A stretch of DNA of 64,000 bases from Rhabdophis nuchalis. Taxonomy: Eukaryota; Chordata; Lepidosauria; Squamata; Natricidae. Positions within the stretch are counted from its first letter, which is position 1, and every line of letters starts with the position of its first letter. The stretch lies in contig CM077647.1 of the NCBI GenBank assembly GCA_039707465.1, positions 49,307,110 to 49,371,109 on the forward strand. Direction: 5' to 3'. The translations under genes were made by a program, and so were the position numbers. Positions 1 to 10,600 of this stretch are shown piece by piece. Under the pieces are notes generated by a model. It did no database searches. It saw only the letters and a program-made list of their open reading frames with translations, and had not been told where the DNA came from.

Positions 1-455
1 CTTTGAAAGTGATTGAACTATTTCTTTTTCTTTTATTTTTTTGTTACTCAAAATCTTGAATTTGGGATTATTTTTAAAATTCTTCCTATGACTTACTGCT
101 TATTTTTAAAATCCAATAAGAATTATACTTTTTACTTTTTTTAAACAATAAAGAAGAAGGATATATTAAAAAGTGAAAATCTGCAACACTGCCACTGGGA
201 GATCAGAGGCTGGTCTTTATGAAACAACTTATTTTTTCTTATTTGAAGCAGCTGCTTGAAGGCGGTGAAATTGGTTATGGAAACTTTCAGAGCATGAATT
301 GTTTTTAACAGGTGCTCTTGGATAACTGACAATAATATATTTTTTGGGGAAGATACAACACAACAGGATCAAAGTAACCCAATCAAAAGACAAAACAGGC
401 CTGAGACCAGGGTGGCAGTGAGAACCAAACTTCATTACTCTTTGGATTTGTTAAC

Positions 456-1735
456 ATGGTTACATATATAGAAGAGGATACTTTAGAAAATCAGAAGGCT
501 TTGGCTAGAATCTTAAATTTTCTGAAACAAAATGGAAGAAGAATTGATAAAAAATTGGACAAACTTTTATTTGTCACATCAAACCATGAGCAGTTGGAGG
601 CTCCAACAACTAAAGAGAAAGAAGAAAATGTGGAAGATAAAGAGATGTTCATTTTAGTTGAAGATAAAGATAACAGAGAACTTCACCAATGGATCCAATA
701 TGGGAGAAAATAAAAAGAAGAAAATTCTAGAGGAATGTGAGCCTCATTTTGGTCTTCAAGAAAAAGAGGGGGGGGGGAGAGAATTGAAGATGGATGTAAG
801 AGGAGAAATGTCTCCAGAAATACGTCTGATATTCAAAGACATACAAGGTGTAAAGACAGAAATTGGGCAGCGGTTTTATTTGAGAGACATGCTGGACAAT
901 AAAGTGTGAAAAGAAGTTTATAAGAAACCTGGAAAGAGGAATAAAAAGAGATTGGGGCCGCAAATGGCAAGAGAGATAAGTCCAACTCACTACTGGAAAG
1001 ACACTTGCTGATAATGAAAGTTGCTATCCTTTGATGATTGATAAGTAGATAGATTATTTTAGATTATCATTGAAGGATTGTTAGTTAGTAAATAATTACC
1101 TACAAATAAGAGTAACTAATAATAATGTAGTTTAATGATATATATTTATGTATATATGTACGTGTAGGAATACATGAGTATGAGGTTGGACATAAACAAC
1201 AAGACTTTTATTTAATCATGTAGGAATGTTGATGAATGTAGTTTAATAAAATGGGGGAGAATTTTAGCAAATTTTAGATTGTTTTAGATTGTTATTGAAG
1301 AACTACCAGTTAATAAACAATGAGTTATAATAAGAGCAACAGAAAAATTATAGATTACATGTATGTATGTAGGTATGTATGTATGTATGTATGTATGTAT
1401 GTATGTATGTATGCATGTATGTTTGGAATAGACAATGGATGCCATTATGTGATTATGTTTAAGTAAGACTTGTCTGAAGAAGATAGACCAAATATGGAAT
1501 ATTAGAGGAGAATTCTGGTGTAATGATATTAAGATATACAATGAATCTTTTGATCTAAAATCTATAAAATGAGATTATTCATGAGTAATAATGGTCCTAG
1601 AAATGCACAAGAGTTATGTGTAACCAGTCAACATACTTTCCAAAGGATACAATGTAGAATGATGATTTTTCCTTTTTGTATTTTTGTTTCATTAAAAAAT
1701 AAATAAATTTTTTTCAAAATAAATAAATAAATCCA
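456..1735 (+). pseudogene. Eroded retroelement ORF1-like remnant with 3' UTR and A-rich tail
   Basis: Open stretches at 456-713 and 658-909 lie in two frames and read as one frameshifted, highly charged, coiled-coil-like product (motifs NQKALARILNFLKQNG near the start, FKDIQGVKTEIGQRFYLRD near the end). Similarity to non-LTR ORF1-type proteins is my impression only. About 700 bp of non-coding sequence follows, containing an imperfect repeat (1060-1130 against 1275-1340) and ending in ATTAAAAAATAAATAAA-type sequence at 1693-1735, like a LINE 3' end. No target duplication was found. It could instead be an unrelated degenerate gene. Confidence 0.35.
1359..1432 (+). repeat. (GTAT)n microsatellite
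   Basis: About 18 tandem copies of GTAT with two interruptions, inside the remnant at 456-1735. Confidence 0.9.
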
Positions 1736-1970
1736 CAGACATGAGCTGGTTTAAATTAAAATATACCATATGTCACCATAGTGAAGGAGGCTATGTGAAG
1801 GATACTGGATGATGATTCTTTTCTATATAAGGGGTCAACATGGCATAATGCCCATTATGCATTTAACCACAATATTGATTGTTTGGCTTGGTTCTGAAGG
1901 ATGAATCCAGCTATTGTAGATTGAAAATGATGGTTTATGAATTAATGCTAAATTGGAACCATGCTATTTG
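1736..1970. other. Anonymous non-coding stretch
   Basis: No gene, RNA or repeat family recognised. Confidence 0.5.
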
Positions 1971-2190
1971 TATGTTTGTATCCCACCTTCATTGTTTTAC
2001 AAATAACTCAGCGAACATATCCAACAAACCTTCCTTCTCTAATTTTCCACACACCAATCCTCTGAGTGAATTGGCCTGAGGAAGAATGACTGACCCAAAG
2101 TCACCCAGCTGGCTTTCATGACTAAAGCAGATAAAACTATAAAACTCACAGTCTCCTGCTTTCTAGCCTGGTATCTTAACCACTGGCTAT
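1970..2190 (-). repeat. tRNA-derived SINE (MIR/CORE-like squamate type), diverged
   Basis: Contains the block CCCAAAGTCACCCAGCTGGC, then an ACTCACAGTCTCC-like stretch and CCTGGTATCTTAACCACTGG, the minus-strand image of a Pol III A/B-box head. A second copy is at 54250-54385. Confidence 0.5.
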
Positions 2191-3253
2191 TATACTATTA
2201 TAATTACTATTTCTATTGTATTATTGTGATGATTGGTCAAGGCAGGGTTAAAATAAACATGATTGTAATAAGGGACACAAAGTGTTATCTTCTCCCATTC
2301 CTGGGCAGAAGCATCTCTGGAAGTCCATCTTATTCTTTGCTTGAATGAGGAAGGATCTGCTTCCTTTCACCTGGGCATAAAAATATTTTAATAACAGAAA
2401 TCTAGCTGAATCTATGCTTTAATTTCTTCTTCTTCTTCTCCTTCTTAGGGATGGAGAGCACAGAGGTATCTTCCATAAAGCATATGTTCTCCTTGTTCCC
2501 CTGCCACTCCTCCAGATGCCTCTGGACGAACAAAAGTTTGCCAAGTGCTACCAGTCGCCTGCCGCTTGTGGGTTAGCTGCTGCTGCTGTTCAATAACTGG
2601 ATCTTGAAAACTGTGCAGTGTCTGTATCACACAAGTAAAACTAGAGGTGAGAAAGCAAATATGCTGCAGCAAAGTCTTGGCCTGCTACAAAAAGTTTCCT
2701 AAATAAGTGGCAGAATGATGCAAATCATAACATAATATTTTCGCTATTTTTGCATCAAGGTTAATATGTACAGGTTGTTTCTAGTAGTATTTAATATGTC
2801 TTCTCCAGTTGTATATCTGCTGATCATCAACAAAGTTATTTGTGTGATCTCATCCTGTATAGCATTTCCTACTAAACTTCCTGCTTAGTCAATCTCAGGT
2901 AGTATTTCTGGGGTATTTATTCAAAATATATTAGGATGCGGGGGACTATAGTGGCAAAAATCAGAAGTCTGATAGCATTAATTTATTAAATATTTGCTAG
3001 TCAGAAAAGACTCACGATAACAGTTGTATCATCTCCGATACTTCATAAGTAATAAAGCAATTCTTACCAGAGGGAGGGACTGTCTTCCTCACCAATCTGT
3101 GAGGAAGACAGATGTGGCTTCTTCTCCTTCCCATTAATACGAATGGCTCAAATAAAAGAAAAAAGAAGCCTTTTTTTCTGAGTTGTGTTGAGCAATTAGC
3201 ACATCTATGTGTTTGCGTGATTTTCATTTAGACTGTGACTGATTTAAAAATAC
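2191..3253. other. Anonymous non-coding stretch
   Basis: Contains short CTT-rich and CTG-rich runs near 2425 and 2580. No exon or repeat family was recognised. Confidence 0.5.
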
Positions 3254-3340
3254 AGGTAGTCCTCCCCCTATGACCACAATTTCCATTGCTAAGCAAGATA
3301 GTTGTAAGTGAGTTGAGCCCATTTTACAACCTTTTTGCCA

Positions 3341-3411
3341 CAGTTGTTATTATTATTATTTTTCAAATTTATACCCCGCACCTTCTCCCAAAAAGGACCC
3401 AGGGCGGCGAA
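3341..3411 (-). mobile_element. L2/CR1-type LINE 3' tip
   Basis: Carries a TTATTATTATT tail and the conserved 3' UTR block that reads ATACCCCGCACC and CCCAGGGCGGCG on the plus strand. It is inserted within the MITE body and is only about 70 bp long. Confidence 0.6.
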
Positions 3412-3548
3412 TGAATCACTGCAGCTGTTAAGTGAACCATGAGATTGTTAAGTGACTTTGTTACCACCAAGGACATGGACAGGTTGGCGAGGAGACTAAA
3501 GGCCACCACATGTTTATTAGACCCTTGTTCCTCCTGGCTTGTACTGGC

Positions 3549-3549
<1 letters not shown>

Positions 3550-3633
<84 letters not shown>

Positions 3634-3656
3634 TAATAATAATAATAATAATAATA
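3550..3656 (+). repeat. (TAA)n microsatellite, L2 tail derived
   Basis: About 36 TAA units with one CAA interruption. It lies at the 3' end of the minus-strand L2, so it probably grew from the LINE tail. Confidence 0.9.
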
Positions 3657-4142
3657 AATTTATTTATTTATATACCGCCTCCTCTCCCCGTAGGGACTCG
3701 GAGCGGTGCACAGGGAATAAAAACCAATATAAAATACATAGAAAAAATAAATAGTTAAGAAACAAATTAAACAATTGTCCCTGCGCTAAAATCCCTTAAA
3801 TTAAATTATACTAAAACCCCTAAAGCCCTATAAAAAGACGGGAGCCTAACCTAGGCCGGCCAAGCAGAAAAAGTGTGTTTTGAGTTTTTGACGGAAGGAG
3901 CGGAGGTCTGTTGTTGTTCTAATTTCGGGGGGAAGGTCGTTCCAGAGGGCTGGGCCCGCCACAGAGAAGGCCCTTCCCCTGGGCGTCGCCCGCTGGCATA
4001 GCCTAGTGGACGGCACCCGGAGTAGTCCCTCTCTGTGGTAGCGGATCGGTCGCAGGGATGTGTGGGGCAGAATCCGATCTCGCAGATAACTAGGTCCCGT
4101 GCCATGGAGCGCTTTAAAGATGATAACTAACACCTTAACTAA
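3550..4142 (-). mobile_element. L2-clade LINE 3' fragment nested inside the plus-strand L2
   Basis: Begins with a (TAA)n tail at 3550-3656, then the L2 3' UTR, then the last 110 codons of the ORF on the minus strand (3846-4175: VIIFKALHGTGPSYLRD, PRGRAFSVAGPALWNDLPPE). Alignment with the intact copy at 16-21 kb shows that about 220 bp of the host L2 is missing at the insertion point. Confidence 0.75.
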
Positions 4143-5811
4143 GACCCGTGCCAGTCCGGCTTTCGGCCCGGTCATAGCAACGAGACGGCATTGGTTGCGT
4201 TGGTAGATGATCTCTGGAGGGCCCGGGATAGGGGTTGTTCCTCTATCCTGGTCCTGTTAGATCTCTCAGCGGCTTTTGATACCATCGACCATGGTATCCT
4301 TTTGCACCGACTGGAGGGGTTGGGGGTGGGAGGCACCGTTTTGCGGTGGTTCTCCTCCTTCCTCTCCGATCGGTCGCAATACGTGTTGACGGGGGGGGGG
4401 GGCAGAGGTCGACTTCTAGGCCCCTCGCATACGGGGTACCGCAGGGGTCGGTCCTCTCGCCACTCCTATTCAACACATATATGAAGCCGCTGGGTGAGAT
4501 CATCCGTGGTTTTGGGGTAGAATACCATCTGTACGCTGATGATACCCAGTTGTACATCTCTACCCCAGGCCACTTCAACGATGCCGTTGAGGTAATGTCC
4601 CGGTGTTTTGAGGCCATACGGATCTGGATGGGCAGTAACAAACTCAAACTCAACCCGTCCAAGACCGAGTGGCTGTGGTTCCCAGCTTCCCGGTTTAGCC
4701 AGATGACACCATCATTGGCCATGGGGGGGTGAAAATTTGGCCTCCGTGGATAGAGTGCGCAATTTAGGAGTCCTCCTGGATTCCCGGTTGTCCCTGGAGG
4801 ACCAGGTGGCAGCGGTGGCCAGGGGGGCATTTTACCAGGTCCGCCTGGTCCGCCAATTGCACCCCTTACTGGACCGGGAGGCCCTTCGCACAGTCACTCA
4901 AGCACTCGTGACATCTCGTCTGGACTACTGTAACGTTCTCTACATGGGGCTCCCCTTGAGATGCACTTGGAGATTGCAGTTGGTTCAGAATGCAGTCGCG
5001 CGGGTGATCATGAGAATCTGAAGACATTCCCACATAACACCACTCCTGCGCAAGCTGCACTGGCTACCTGTGACCTACCGGGTGCATTACAAGGTTTTGA
5101 TGACCATCTTCAAGGTGCTCCATGGCACGGGGCCTAGCTACCTTCGAGACCGTCTACTACCCCATACATCCCTACGACCGACTCACTCCCAGGGAGAGGG
5201 TCTTCTCCGGGTGCCGTCGACCGGGCAATGCCGGTCGGCGGCTCCCAGGGGAAGGGCCTTCTGTGGTGGGCCCTACCATCTGGAACGTCCTACCTCCTGA
5301 TCTCCGTACCATCTCAGTCCTCCGCCTGTTCCACCGGCACTTAAAAACTTACTATTTTCATCTGGCCGGCCTAGCATGATCTATTCTGCACCCTACTGTT
5401 TTATAACAAATCAAAGTTTTAATTTATGGGTTTTTAAATTTAAATTTATTTTAAGCAGGGTATTGATAAAATTTAGTTATTATTTAGTAATATTTTGTAT
5501 TTATGTATATTTATTTTAAATCTCTGTTCGCCGCCCCGAGTCTCTTTGTGGTGAGATGGGTGCAGGTTACAAATGTGAATAATAACTAAATAATAAATAA
5601 ATAATAAGTGAATCTGGCTTCCCACACTGACTTTGCTTGTGGGAAGCCAGCTATGGCCTCTGGACAGTGCAACCAGTATAAATATGTGAAGCAAATTCTG
5701 TTCACATGACCCTTGGGATGCTGCAATGATTATAAGTGTGAAAACTGGTTGTAAGTAATTTTTTTCAGTGCCATTGTAACTTTGAAAGCCATAAATCAAG
5801 AACTACCATGT

Positions 5812-6105
5812 TTTCCTGAAAATACAACCTACCCCAAAAACAAGCTCTAGGCCGATTTTCATATCTGTGCCTAATATAAGCCTTACCCCCCAAATAAGCC
5901 AAGTTAAGCCTCACCCGCCATCTGGTTGTATCAGGTGGAGCAAGGTGCAGATGTAAAAATCAAGCTATGGTGAGGGTGGAGGTGAGCTGTCCCACACCTC
6001 ATGCACCTATATGGCTGCAGTGATCCTAATGTAAGTGGGCAAAACTTCTCCCAAAATAAGACCTGGGGCCTATTTGGGGGCCAAAAACACAGTAACTGTC
6101 TTAGC
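5812..6105 (+). repeat. Interspersed repeat, probable non-autonomous DNA element
   Basis: Starts TTTTCCTGAAAATACAACC and ends AAATAAGACC... TTTGGGGGCCAAAAACAC, a loosely inverted pair of ends around AAATAAGCC-type blocks. The family is recalled as common in reptile genomes, and the class is uncertain. Confidence 0.4.
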
Positions 6106-6285
6106 TATCCCCTCACTTTGTACTGAATCCTGAATTACACGTAGAAAAATATCATGATATATTTTTGCAAACATTTTGACTCTCCACAAGCTTCCCCCCT
6201 AGTTACAGATATTTGCCACTATTGTTTCGACTCTCTTAACAATCACCAGCAAGGACTCGTCTCAGTGTAATTTTAGTCTAAATGT
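6106..6285. other. Anonymous non-coding stretch
   Basis: Nothing recognised. Confidence 0.4.
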
Positions 6286-6470
6286 TTACGGAGATTCCCA
6301 GTCATCCAGGTCATAGTTGTGCCAAACGGTGACACTTTTTCAAGAGACACCTGGACTTTCAACCTCTTCTCAACTGAAGATGCTGCCTGGATGAGAAGCG
6401 AAACATCTTCAAAGAAAAACCAGAAAGTCCAGTTGCCTCTTGAAAAAGCATCTTTGAGATAATTTCAGGT
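6285..6470 (+). repeat. Interspersed repeat with GAGAAGCGAAACATCTTC core
   Basis: The inner blocks AAGAGACACCTGGACTTTC and AGAAAGTCCAGTTGCCTCTT are mutually inverted, giving a long imperfect hairpin. A related, more diverged sequence sits at 26760-26890. It resembles non-coding termini found near Penelope-like elements, but this link is an inference. Confidence 0.4.
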
Positions 6471-6919
6471 TACATTTTCTACATTTCAGTTCACAAACAT
6501 TATTTGGAAGCAACACAGAAACTTTTGAATATCATGATTATTATTTAATTTCCAATTCTGCCCTTTTCCAGATGAATATCTGTGCTCACACAATAAACTA
6601 CTAATCGCCTTCTTTGCCCATTCTATCTGGATTATCACATTTTCACACCTATTAGACAATTACCCCATTATGATGAAAAGGAAAAAAAAACACTCCTCTT
6701 CCTGTACATAGTTTCCTATCATTTCAAGAAGTGAAATAAAGGGATAATCATGTATTTGGGAGGCAAACAGAAGGAGCCACCTGTAAACTTGTATGTGTTG
6801 TGGACTTCAGGATTCTGACTGTGATTGTCCTGCCTCTTTGTTTTACCACACATAAGAAAGACGAGAGTTTCAACAGGACAGTTACAAATGCCATATTGAC
6901 TTTTTTCTGATGCACACAC

Positions 6920-7174
6920 TGTTAAGTCTCTTGTGGAGACAATAACCACAACATGATTGCTTGGAACAAGAACGGTTTATTAACACAGAACTGCAATAAC
7001 AAGAACACCTCAGGAGCCTGTCTGACAGCTATTTATAAAGTAGCTGTCAGGCGGATAACCAATCAGCCGTCCGTATTTCTACCGCCAAGTGGCAGGCCTG
7101 CCAGAGCCAATTGGATCGACTTCCACAGTGCTTAACTTCCACAGGGCGTGAGTTCGAGGACCCCCCCTCTCTGT

Positions 7175-7176
<2 letters not shown>
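6920..7176 (-). mobile_element. Solo LTR of an LTR retrotransposon / endogenous retrovirus-like element
   Basis: On the minus strand it starts TGACAGAG and ends CTTAACA (TG...CA). It is 257 bp long and flanked by CACAC on both sides, although the right flank is a CA repeat. Inside, in order, are CCAATTGG and GATTGGTT (CCAAT boxes), TTTATAAATA (TATA box) about 7040, and AATAAA about 6975. This order is the U3-R-U5 layout. No internal gag/pol or second LTR is present, so it is probably a recombined solo LTR about 420 bp downstream of the predicted NPVF stop. Confidence 0.6.

Positions 7177-7210
<34 letters not shown>
7174..7210 (+). repeat. (CA)n microsatellite
   Basis: CA dinucleotide run adjoining the solo LTR. 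Confidence 0.85.
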
Positions 7211-7265
7211 GCCCAGTGCCCCTACTTTTGAACTCAATATACGATATGTGATAATCACAAGTAGT

Positions 7266-7280
7266 TTTATTCATTTTATT
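7266..7280 (-). promoter_or_regulatory. Candidate NPVF polyadenylation signals
   Basis: Two AATAAA hexamers on the gene strand (7271-7266 and 7280-7275) are the first clear ones found downstream of the predicted stop codon. Use of either gives a 3' UTR of about 330 nt that would cross the TA microsatellite at 7398-7502. Confidence 0.35.
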
Positions 7281-7393
7281 TTGCTTATACAGATAATATT
7301 TTTCAACTGACTGGATATTAGTTGTATCCAGTATAGAAGAATTAGTATTAACAGCATAGCTATGGAAATAAACTATTACTGACATCATGATAA

Positions 7394-7397
<4 letters not shown>

Positions 7398-7483
<86 letters not shown>

Positions 7484-7502
7484 TTCGTATATATATATAT
7501 AT
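7398..7502 (+). repeat. (TA)n microsatellite
   Basis: About 50 TA units with one short interruption at 7480-7489. It lies within the predicted NPVF 3' UTR. Confidence 0.9.
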
Positions 7503-7593
7503 GTTTAGCTAAGGACAAATGCTCTGGATTGAATCACAATTTGACAACAGACATTTTTCTTTTTCCATTTTTTCTTTCTACCACATTTGCATT

Positions 7594-7681
7594 TCAGAAA
7601 GACAACTGGTCCTGCATATTCTGATGGCTTGCCTCTTCTTTTCCAGAGTTCCTTTTCAAATGTTTGCTCAAGTGGCCAAGT
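7594..7681 (-). CDS. NPVF: NPVF coding exon 3 (C-terminal tail, predicted)
   Basis: Predicted from splice phase. AG from exon 2 joins A at 7681 to complete an Arg codon, followed by 28 residues (starting LGHLSKHLKRN) and TGA at 7596-7594. The acceptor CAG is preceded by about 65 nt of nearly pure pyrimidine on the gene strand, derived from a GGAA/GAAA microsatellite. The human gene also has a short basic C-terminal exon after a splice at the equivalent SR|R position, but the residues here are not clearly similar, so this exon is less certain than the other two. Confidence 0.55.
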
Positions 7682-10600
7682 CTGAAAGAAAGAAAAAAGG
7701 AAGGAAGGAAGGAAAGAGAGAGAGGGAGGGAGGGAAAGAAAAAAAGATATTATTAATGTTATTTTTGTCATTAAATAGTCTTCACTATTTAATTCACTAT
7801 GTAAATCAGCTGGGGTTTTCAGTGTTCTAAATATAACTTTAAAACACCTCAAAAGTTTTTGTCCAACAGCTTGAACATTTAAGCTCAATGTTTAAATTGA
7901 TTTCCTACCTTTTGCTAATTTCTTCATCCTCAGTAGCCCTCAAAGCCCCTCCAAATATAGCCACTTAATTGTATTTTTTAACATGACAGGAAGGCAAAAA
8001 TGATTAAATGTGGGGCAGTGATTATATGAATTGATAGCCAAAGCTACCTTTACATTTAGTTGACAAATTTTAAAATATATATCGTGCCAACTCGACTAAT
8101 TGTAAAGTCATTCTTCTTGTTGGACACTAGAATAACATTTAAAACCTGCAGGTACTGACTGATATGATAATTCCATCAAGCATGCTTTAAACTATTCACC
8201 TATTTTTGATTTGGTCACAATCCTGGGTGCCTTGAATCAAATTGAAAAGAAAGGATCTCCCAAATTTCTCTGGTAGGTTGGCCAGCGAATGGAAGAAACT
8301 TTGAACTGAAGGAGCTTTCTCAAAACTGTGTGAGAAATGTCTAAAAGCCCTTCCAAACCTGAGGGGCAGATTGACTGTAGGTTTGATATTTCTTCTTTCC
8401 AGGAAGTTTCGGCCAAATCTCAGTGGCAAATTAGCCATTGAACTTGGCACTACCTTCCCAGCTGGTCCACCCATTTTAACTATGTTCTTCAGTTCCCAGT
8501 CTTTCAGTTCTTCAAAATTCACGCTTCTCTGTTTTTCTTCTATAAGGTCTTCACTAGACTGGAAAGGGAAAAAATAACATAATGTAATGTTACTAAAAAT
8601 ATAAATTAAAAATATAACAAAGAAACCATAAGTGTCATGGAAAGGTGCACCTAAGGTCCCCGAAGGATTGCAAATGATCTTTGGCACTAAAGCTTTGAAG
8701 AGGTATGTGGAAGAGGAAAGGATTTGTGCTGTTTGATAAAATCTAATGCAAAAGCAAGTAGAATAGTTTCACTACACTGGAGTTAATACTCTACTGCTCC
8801 AGAATGAAAGGGTGACTAGGAAAATATAGCATGAACATTCAAGTACCATGCGATTTCAGTTAGATCTTGGGTGACGTTTTGTACAATTAATTGTGCAAGA
8901 AAAAGAATTCCTCTAAATTTTGGAAGAAAGGATCAGGAGAATAACTTTGTAGAGCTTAAAGTGAACCCACCCAACTTGTATTTTCCCAATCAACATATAA
9001 ATTGAAATGCAGTTTAATCATTGCTCTTCTCAACAACAAAAGCATTTTTACAGCAATGCGCATAGAAGAGAAAAGCAGACAATACAAGGGAGCACTAAGA
9101 GTTATTATTATTATAACTTTGGGAGGAGGCAAGGGGATAAATTTAACAAATATATCTAATAGAGGTAGAAAACCTGTGGGAGAAACAAAAACAGATCTAT
9201 TTAGAAACGATTCCTGTTTTCCAAAAGTGGAATACTGTATAATGAAAAGTTTATTTTATTGAATATTTTATTGAACTTTGAAAAAACAAATTTCAAAGTG
9301 ACACTCAGATCAACAGGCTTTACTGCATGAAGCTATACACACTAATGTGAATATACCTTGATTCTTAAGCAATCTGTACAATTATCTCAATGAAACAGAT
9401 TCTTTCTGCCCTTGTGGTCTAGCTAGCTAGCCAGCTAAATAAATAGAAAGAAAAAAAGAAAGAAAGAAAGAAAACTAAATGATGTTGGGGGAACTTTTAA
9501 AAAAAAAAGTTGATTTAATGTTTTTGGTTTTTACAAAAAATATCTGACTAAAATCAACATAGATGAGAGCAAAATTCTAGTCTTTCTCTCACAAATGAAT
9601 TTGCCACAGAATATCTGTAAAGTCCTGTTCTTTATTTGACCAGTCCTTTCTTAATAGGAGGAATGCAGTATTTCTTTTAGGTCATAAAGAAACTCTTCCA
9701 TAAAGCCTATACGTTCATTGGAGGGTTGTGTAAAGTTTTGATGCAATGCAATGCAATGCAATGCAATGCAATGCAATGCAATGCAATGCAATAGCAGAGT
9801 TGGAAGGGACTTTGGAGGTCTTCTAGTCCAACCCCTTGCCTAGGCAGGAAGCCCTATACCATTTCAGACAAATGGCTATCCAACATCTTCTTAAAGACTT
9901 GCAGTGTTGGGGCATTCACAACTTCTGGAGGCAAGCTGTTCCACTGATTAATTGTTCTAACTGTCAGGAAATTTCTCCTCAGTTCTAAGTTGCTTCTCTC
10001 CTTGAGAAGAGTAACTTTTCTCTCCTGTTCCATGAAGCAATGTAGTAGCTTTCTTTCTAAGGGTGAAACAAGAACATGGTTTCACTTTGCTTTGATCTGG
10101 ATCACCCTTCTGCTGCTTCCACAGAGCTCGTGGTGGGAGACATTCTGAGAAGATTTCTTCAATGAGCTCTGTGCCAGGGGGAATCTTTTCTGTTGGACAA
10201 TGATGTCTGGTTTATGCAAGCTGGGTACCTGCTGCTCACATTGTGAGCAATCCAATTTGACCAGAGAAGGTGAAAGTGATTTGATGCCACTCAAATTGTT
10301 TTGTTGAAGCACCCTTTTCTCGTCAACAAAAACAAAGCAAAACAATCTTAATTGCTTCCATAGCCCACAGTATTTCACTGAGGTGAATTTTGTTGCTTTT
10401 CATGAGCCAGAGGAATTTCAAAAGCAGTTAGAGAGGCTGCAGAGTGGCTCAAGAGAACCAAAACCAGCAGCCTGTTCCACTGCAGAGAAACAACAAAACT
10501 AAAAGAGGCAGAAAACCAAACCCCCTATTTCAAGCGAAAGAAAACTTCCAGCAAATGAAGAACATACATTAATCATAATAATGATAATTCATTCTTCATG

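Larger units (their letters stand above)
3456..5604 (+). mobile_element. L2-clade LINE, 5'-truncated, with RT remnant; interrupted at 3550-4142
   Basis: Flanked by TAAGTGA target duplications (3449-3455 and 5605-5611). The 5' part (3456-3549) encodes a linker ending CSSWLVLA. The RT resumes at 4143 with QSGFRPGH-like sequence, [12 protein letters not shown] (4262-4297), the catalytic YADDTQLY box near 4535-4558, LVTSRLDYCNVLYMGLP near 4906-4955, and a C-terminal LKTYYFHLAGLA ending at 5379. The frame is broken at a G run near 4390 and again near 4735 and 5030. The 3' UTR ends in an AT-rich AATAAATAA tail. Confidence 0.8.
3254..5811 (+). mobile_element. TA-flanked MITE (CAGGTAGTCC termini), split by nested L2 insertions
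   Basis: The left end reads TA-CAGGTAGTCCTCC. The family body (GTTAAGTGA and TCACTGCAG blocks) is seen at 3254-3340 and 3412-3455 and resumes at 5605 (AAGTGAATCTGGCTTCC), running to a worn right end near 5811 (AAGAACTACC). A minus-strand L2 3' tip (3341-3411) and a compound L2 (3456-5604) are inserted inside it. Other copies: 22941/25567, 28470-28745, 42739-43084 and 55483-55802. Confidence 0.65.

Noticed and set aside
3230..3256. Possible host exon near 2950-3230 (open frame with basic residues)
   Set aside because: No splice-site pair, domain or similarity recognised.
3510..3758. Open frames of poly-Ile and poly-Asn
   Set aside because: Direct translation of the (TAA)n repeat; not a gene.
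7505..7888. 127-codon minus-strand frame over NPVF exon 3
   Set aside because: It runs through the polypyrimidine tract in another frame. The splice phase from exon 2 selects the frame ending at 7594.
8371..8577. Plus-strand open frame opposite NPVF exon 2
   Set aside because: Shadow of the conserved minus-strand peptide exon.
9741..9791. Regular short repeats as a possible CRISPR array
   Set aside because: Contiguous 5-mer microsatellite without spacers in a vertebrate genome.
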